Shown here: one piece after another, positions 32,531 to 33,695 of the stretch
Layout: every line of letters begins with the position of its first letter
Position numbering within the stretch: position 1 is the stretch's first letter
Source of the DNA: A07HB70 sp964512675
Lineage (GTDB): Archaea > Halobacteriota > Halobacteria > Halobacteriales > Haloferacaceae
Direction of reading: 5' to 3'
Length of the DNA: 33,695 nucleotides
Assembly: GCA_964512675.1 (NCBI GenBank)
Contig: CAZEJR010000023.1
Span: 1-33,695 of the forward strand
Translations under genes and position numbers: made by a program
Notes under the pieces: model-generated
The model's database searches: none
Seen by the model: the letters and a program-made list of their open reading frames with translations, nothing else
Told to the model about the DNA's origin: nothing

Positions 32531-32985
32531 CTACCTCAGAAACCGTATCGGGGGCGTCTTCTCACCGTATTTCCGTGGCTTGACGCGGTATCTCTCCCCG
32601 GCGCCGGCGACCTGCTCTCCGTCTGTACGTAGGTGAGTGCAGAGTCGATCCGTGACTCTGTGAGGTCGCAGGTGGCCGGGTCTTCCACAGTCCGGGGTCG
32701 ACTCCTGTCCTGGCGTGTCCGGTACACCCTGGGCAACACCAGCACGTCGAACACGGCACCGTCTCTCCGGAGGCGAGCTCGTGTGTCCGTGTCCGCCGGG
32801 CCGTCTCGGATCTGGTGGCGCCGTCGACGACGACACAGGCGCCGGCGGCGGCGAGCAGTACCCCGGCCCACACGTCGTAGCCGAACGCGAAGACGACTCT
32901 GCGAGGGCGACTCCCGGGCCGAGACGGCCCAGTCCGTTCCGTCCGGCAGGTCGGACGGGTCGTCTGCGAGCTCGTATCCGGGCAC
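32531..32985 (-). pseudogene. frameshifted relic of a small membrane protein
   Basis: Coherent halophilic coding sequence continues across three changes of frame. Segment 1 (32985 to about 32907) starts at a GTG preceded by GGAGGA and reads PGYELADDPSDLPDGTDWAV. Segment 2 (about 32905-32765) is a membrane helix, VVFAFGYDVWAGVLLAAAGA. Segment 3 (about 32760-32630, the frame of segment 1) includes TVEDPATCDLTESRIDSAL. Segment 4 (about 32632-32531, third frame) reads RTDGEQVAGAGERYRV and ends at TAG. Joined, it would give about 150 residues. Either a decaying gene or clustered sequencing errors. I do not recognise the parent family. Confidence 0.5.
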
Positions 32986-33369
32986 TCCTCCGGAGAGCCC
33001 GAGTAGCGGGGCGAACGCTCGGAGCGTGGCGCGGTGAACCGGACGAGAGAGACGTAACAGTGTTCTGCCGACGGCTCGGCGGGCGTCTCGTTCAACCGGC
33101 GTACTCTCACTGGAGGATGTGTACCGTAACGTCAGTTCACATCTCCTGTCGGTCTGATCGTTTCGCTGCGAGACCGGACGACCCGTCGAAAACGGGGTCT
33201 AGAGAAACTCGGCTCCGGACCCTGTGTCGATACGATACGTTCCGACGGCCGGATGCTCAGCGAAGTGCTCTCCGAGAGCCCGAACCGGCAGCCTCCCGGG
33301 TCACCCGAGCGTGAGTAACCACGATTCGTGATCAGTATTCTTAGTACTCTCTGGAGACAGCCACAGACG
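32986..33369. other. 384-nt region before the receiver-domain gene
   Basis: No gene seen. ATTCTTAGT around 33336-33344 is the likely TATA element of the gene starting at 33370. Confidence 0.5.
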
Positions 33370-33695
33370 ATGTCCGGTGCCATCCGGGTTCTACACGTAG
33401 ACGACGATCCGGAGTTCGCTGAGATGGCCGCTACGTTTCTCGAAAGGGAAGACGATCAGTTCATCGTCGAGACCGCACAGAGCGCGAGTGAAGGGTTAGA
33501 CCGGGTGGAGGACAGCGAGTTCGACTGTGTCGTCTCCGACTACGAGATGCCCGGGCAGAGCGGGATCGAGTTTCTCAGCGCCGTTCGCGAGGCCTACGCC
33601 GAACTCCCGTTCATACTCTACACGGGTAGGGGCAGTGAGGCGGTCGCCAGTGACGCCATCTCGGCAGGGGTCACGGACTATCTACAGAAGGAGTC
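33370..33695 (+). CDS. receiver-domain signalling protein, 3' end outside window
   Basis: The visible 108 residues are a complete-looking CheY-like receiver domain: acidic pocket in VLHVDDDPEF (Asp11/Asp12), phospho-acceptor Asp57 in VVSDYEMPG, Thr85 in ILYTGRG and Lys107 in YLQKE. The wording (ASEGLDRVEDSEFDCVVSDYEMPGQSGIEF, then GSEAVASDAISAGVTDYLQKE) is typical of haloarchaeal proteins in which the receiver is followed by PAS/GAF modules and either a histidine kinase or a bacterioopsin-activator HTH. The downstream domains lie beyond the window, so kinase versus regulator cannot be decided. ATG at 33370 has a TTAGT box about 30 nt upstream. Confidence 0.93.
   Translation, partial: MSGAIRVLHVDDDPEFAEMAATFLEREDDQFIVETAQSASEGLDRVEDSEFDCVVSDYEMPGQSGIEFLSAVREAYAELPFILYTGRGSEAVASDAISAGVTDYLQKE

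Overview
The window is a gene-dense, GC-rich piece of a halophilic archaeal (Haloarchaea, class Halobacteria) chromosome. Evidence: proteins are strongly acidic (Asp/Glu-rich) in every large gene; aIF1A, a DacZ-like diadenylate cyclase and a fused siroheme decarboxylase are archaeal; many genes have a TATA-like TTAA element about 25-30 nt before the start codon and no Shine-Dalgarno (leaderless transcripts); Tat/lipobox secretion is used; GTG starts are common. I see no tRNA, rRNA, CRISPR array, transposase or integrase. No closer taxonomic placement is possible from the sequence alone.

Layout. 1-2.9 kb (minus): proton-translocating transhydrogenase pntA1-pntA2-pntB (pntB runs off the window), possibly led by a 27-codon upstream ORF. 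3.4-7.4 kb: an S9 peptidase and a DacZ-like c-di-AMP synthase diverging from a 58-nt intergenic region, then a cytochrome P450. 7.4-9.4 kb (minus): SppA (S49) peptidase translationally coupled to a DUF4350-like membrane-anchored protein. 9.5-12.5 kb: fused AhbA/AhbB-like siroheme decarboxylase (heme synthesis), a renalase-like FAD oxidoreductase, MsrB and aIF1A. 12.9-14.1 kb: a SAM methyltransferase and two tandem cold-shock proteins carrying an identical 18-bp promoter element. 14.2-18.2 kb (minus): a four-gene PotABCD-type ABC importer, with GTGA overlaps joining ATPase to permease 1 and permease 1 to permease 2. 18.2-20.9 kb (minus): an EamA-type exporter and an algal-type vanadium-dependent haloperoxidase. 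21.5-25.4 kb (minus): dabB-dabA, a CO2/bicarbonate uptake pump. 25.6-27.1 kb: an amidohydrolase convergent with an Lrp/AsnC regulator that has a perfect inverted repeat in its own promoter. 27.3-32.2 kb: a small conserved-looking protein, a MATE exporter, an alkaline-phosphatase-superfamily 'sulfatase' lacking Cys at the nucleophile position, and a probable OB-fold plus degenerate PolB-type exonuclease protein. 32.2-33.4 kb is gene-poor and holds what looks like a frameshifted relic. At 33.4 kb a receiver-domain signalling protein runs off the window.

How it fits together. Most of the region is core metabolism and redox/ion housekeeping: NADPH supply (pntAB), heme (ahbAB) and a heme user (P450), methionine sulfoxide repair, inorganic carbon uptake (dabAB), import and export. 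Most distinctive: a haloperoxidase with every algal-type vanadate-site residue present, DabAB in a haloarchaeon, the duplicated csp genes with copied promoters and an intervening stem-loop, the uORF whose stop overlaps the pntA start, the Lrp operator, and the degenerate exonuclease-like protein.
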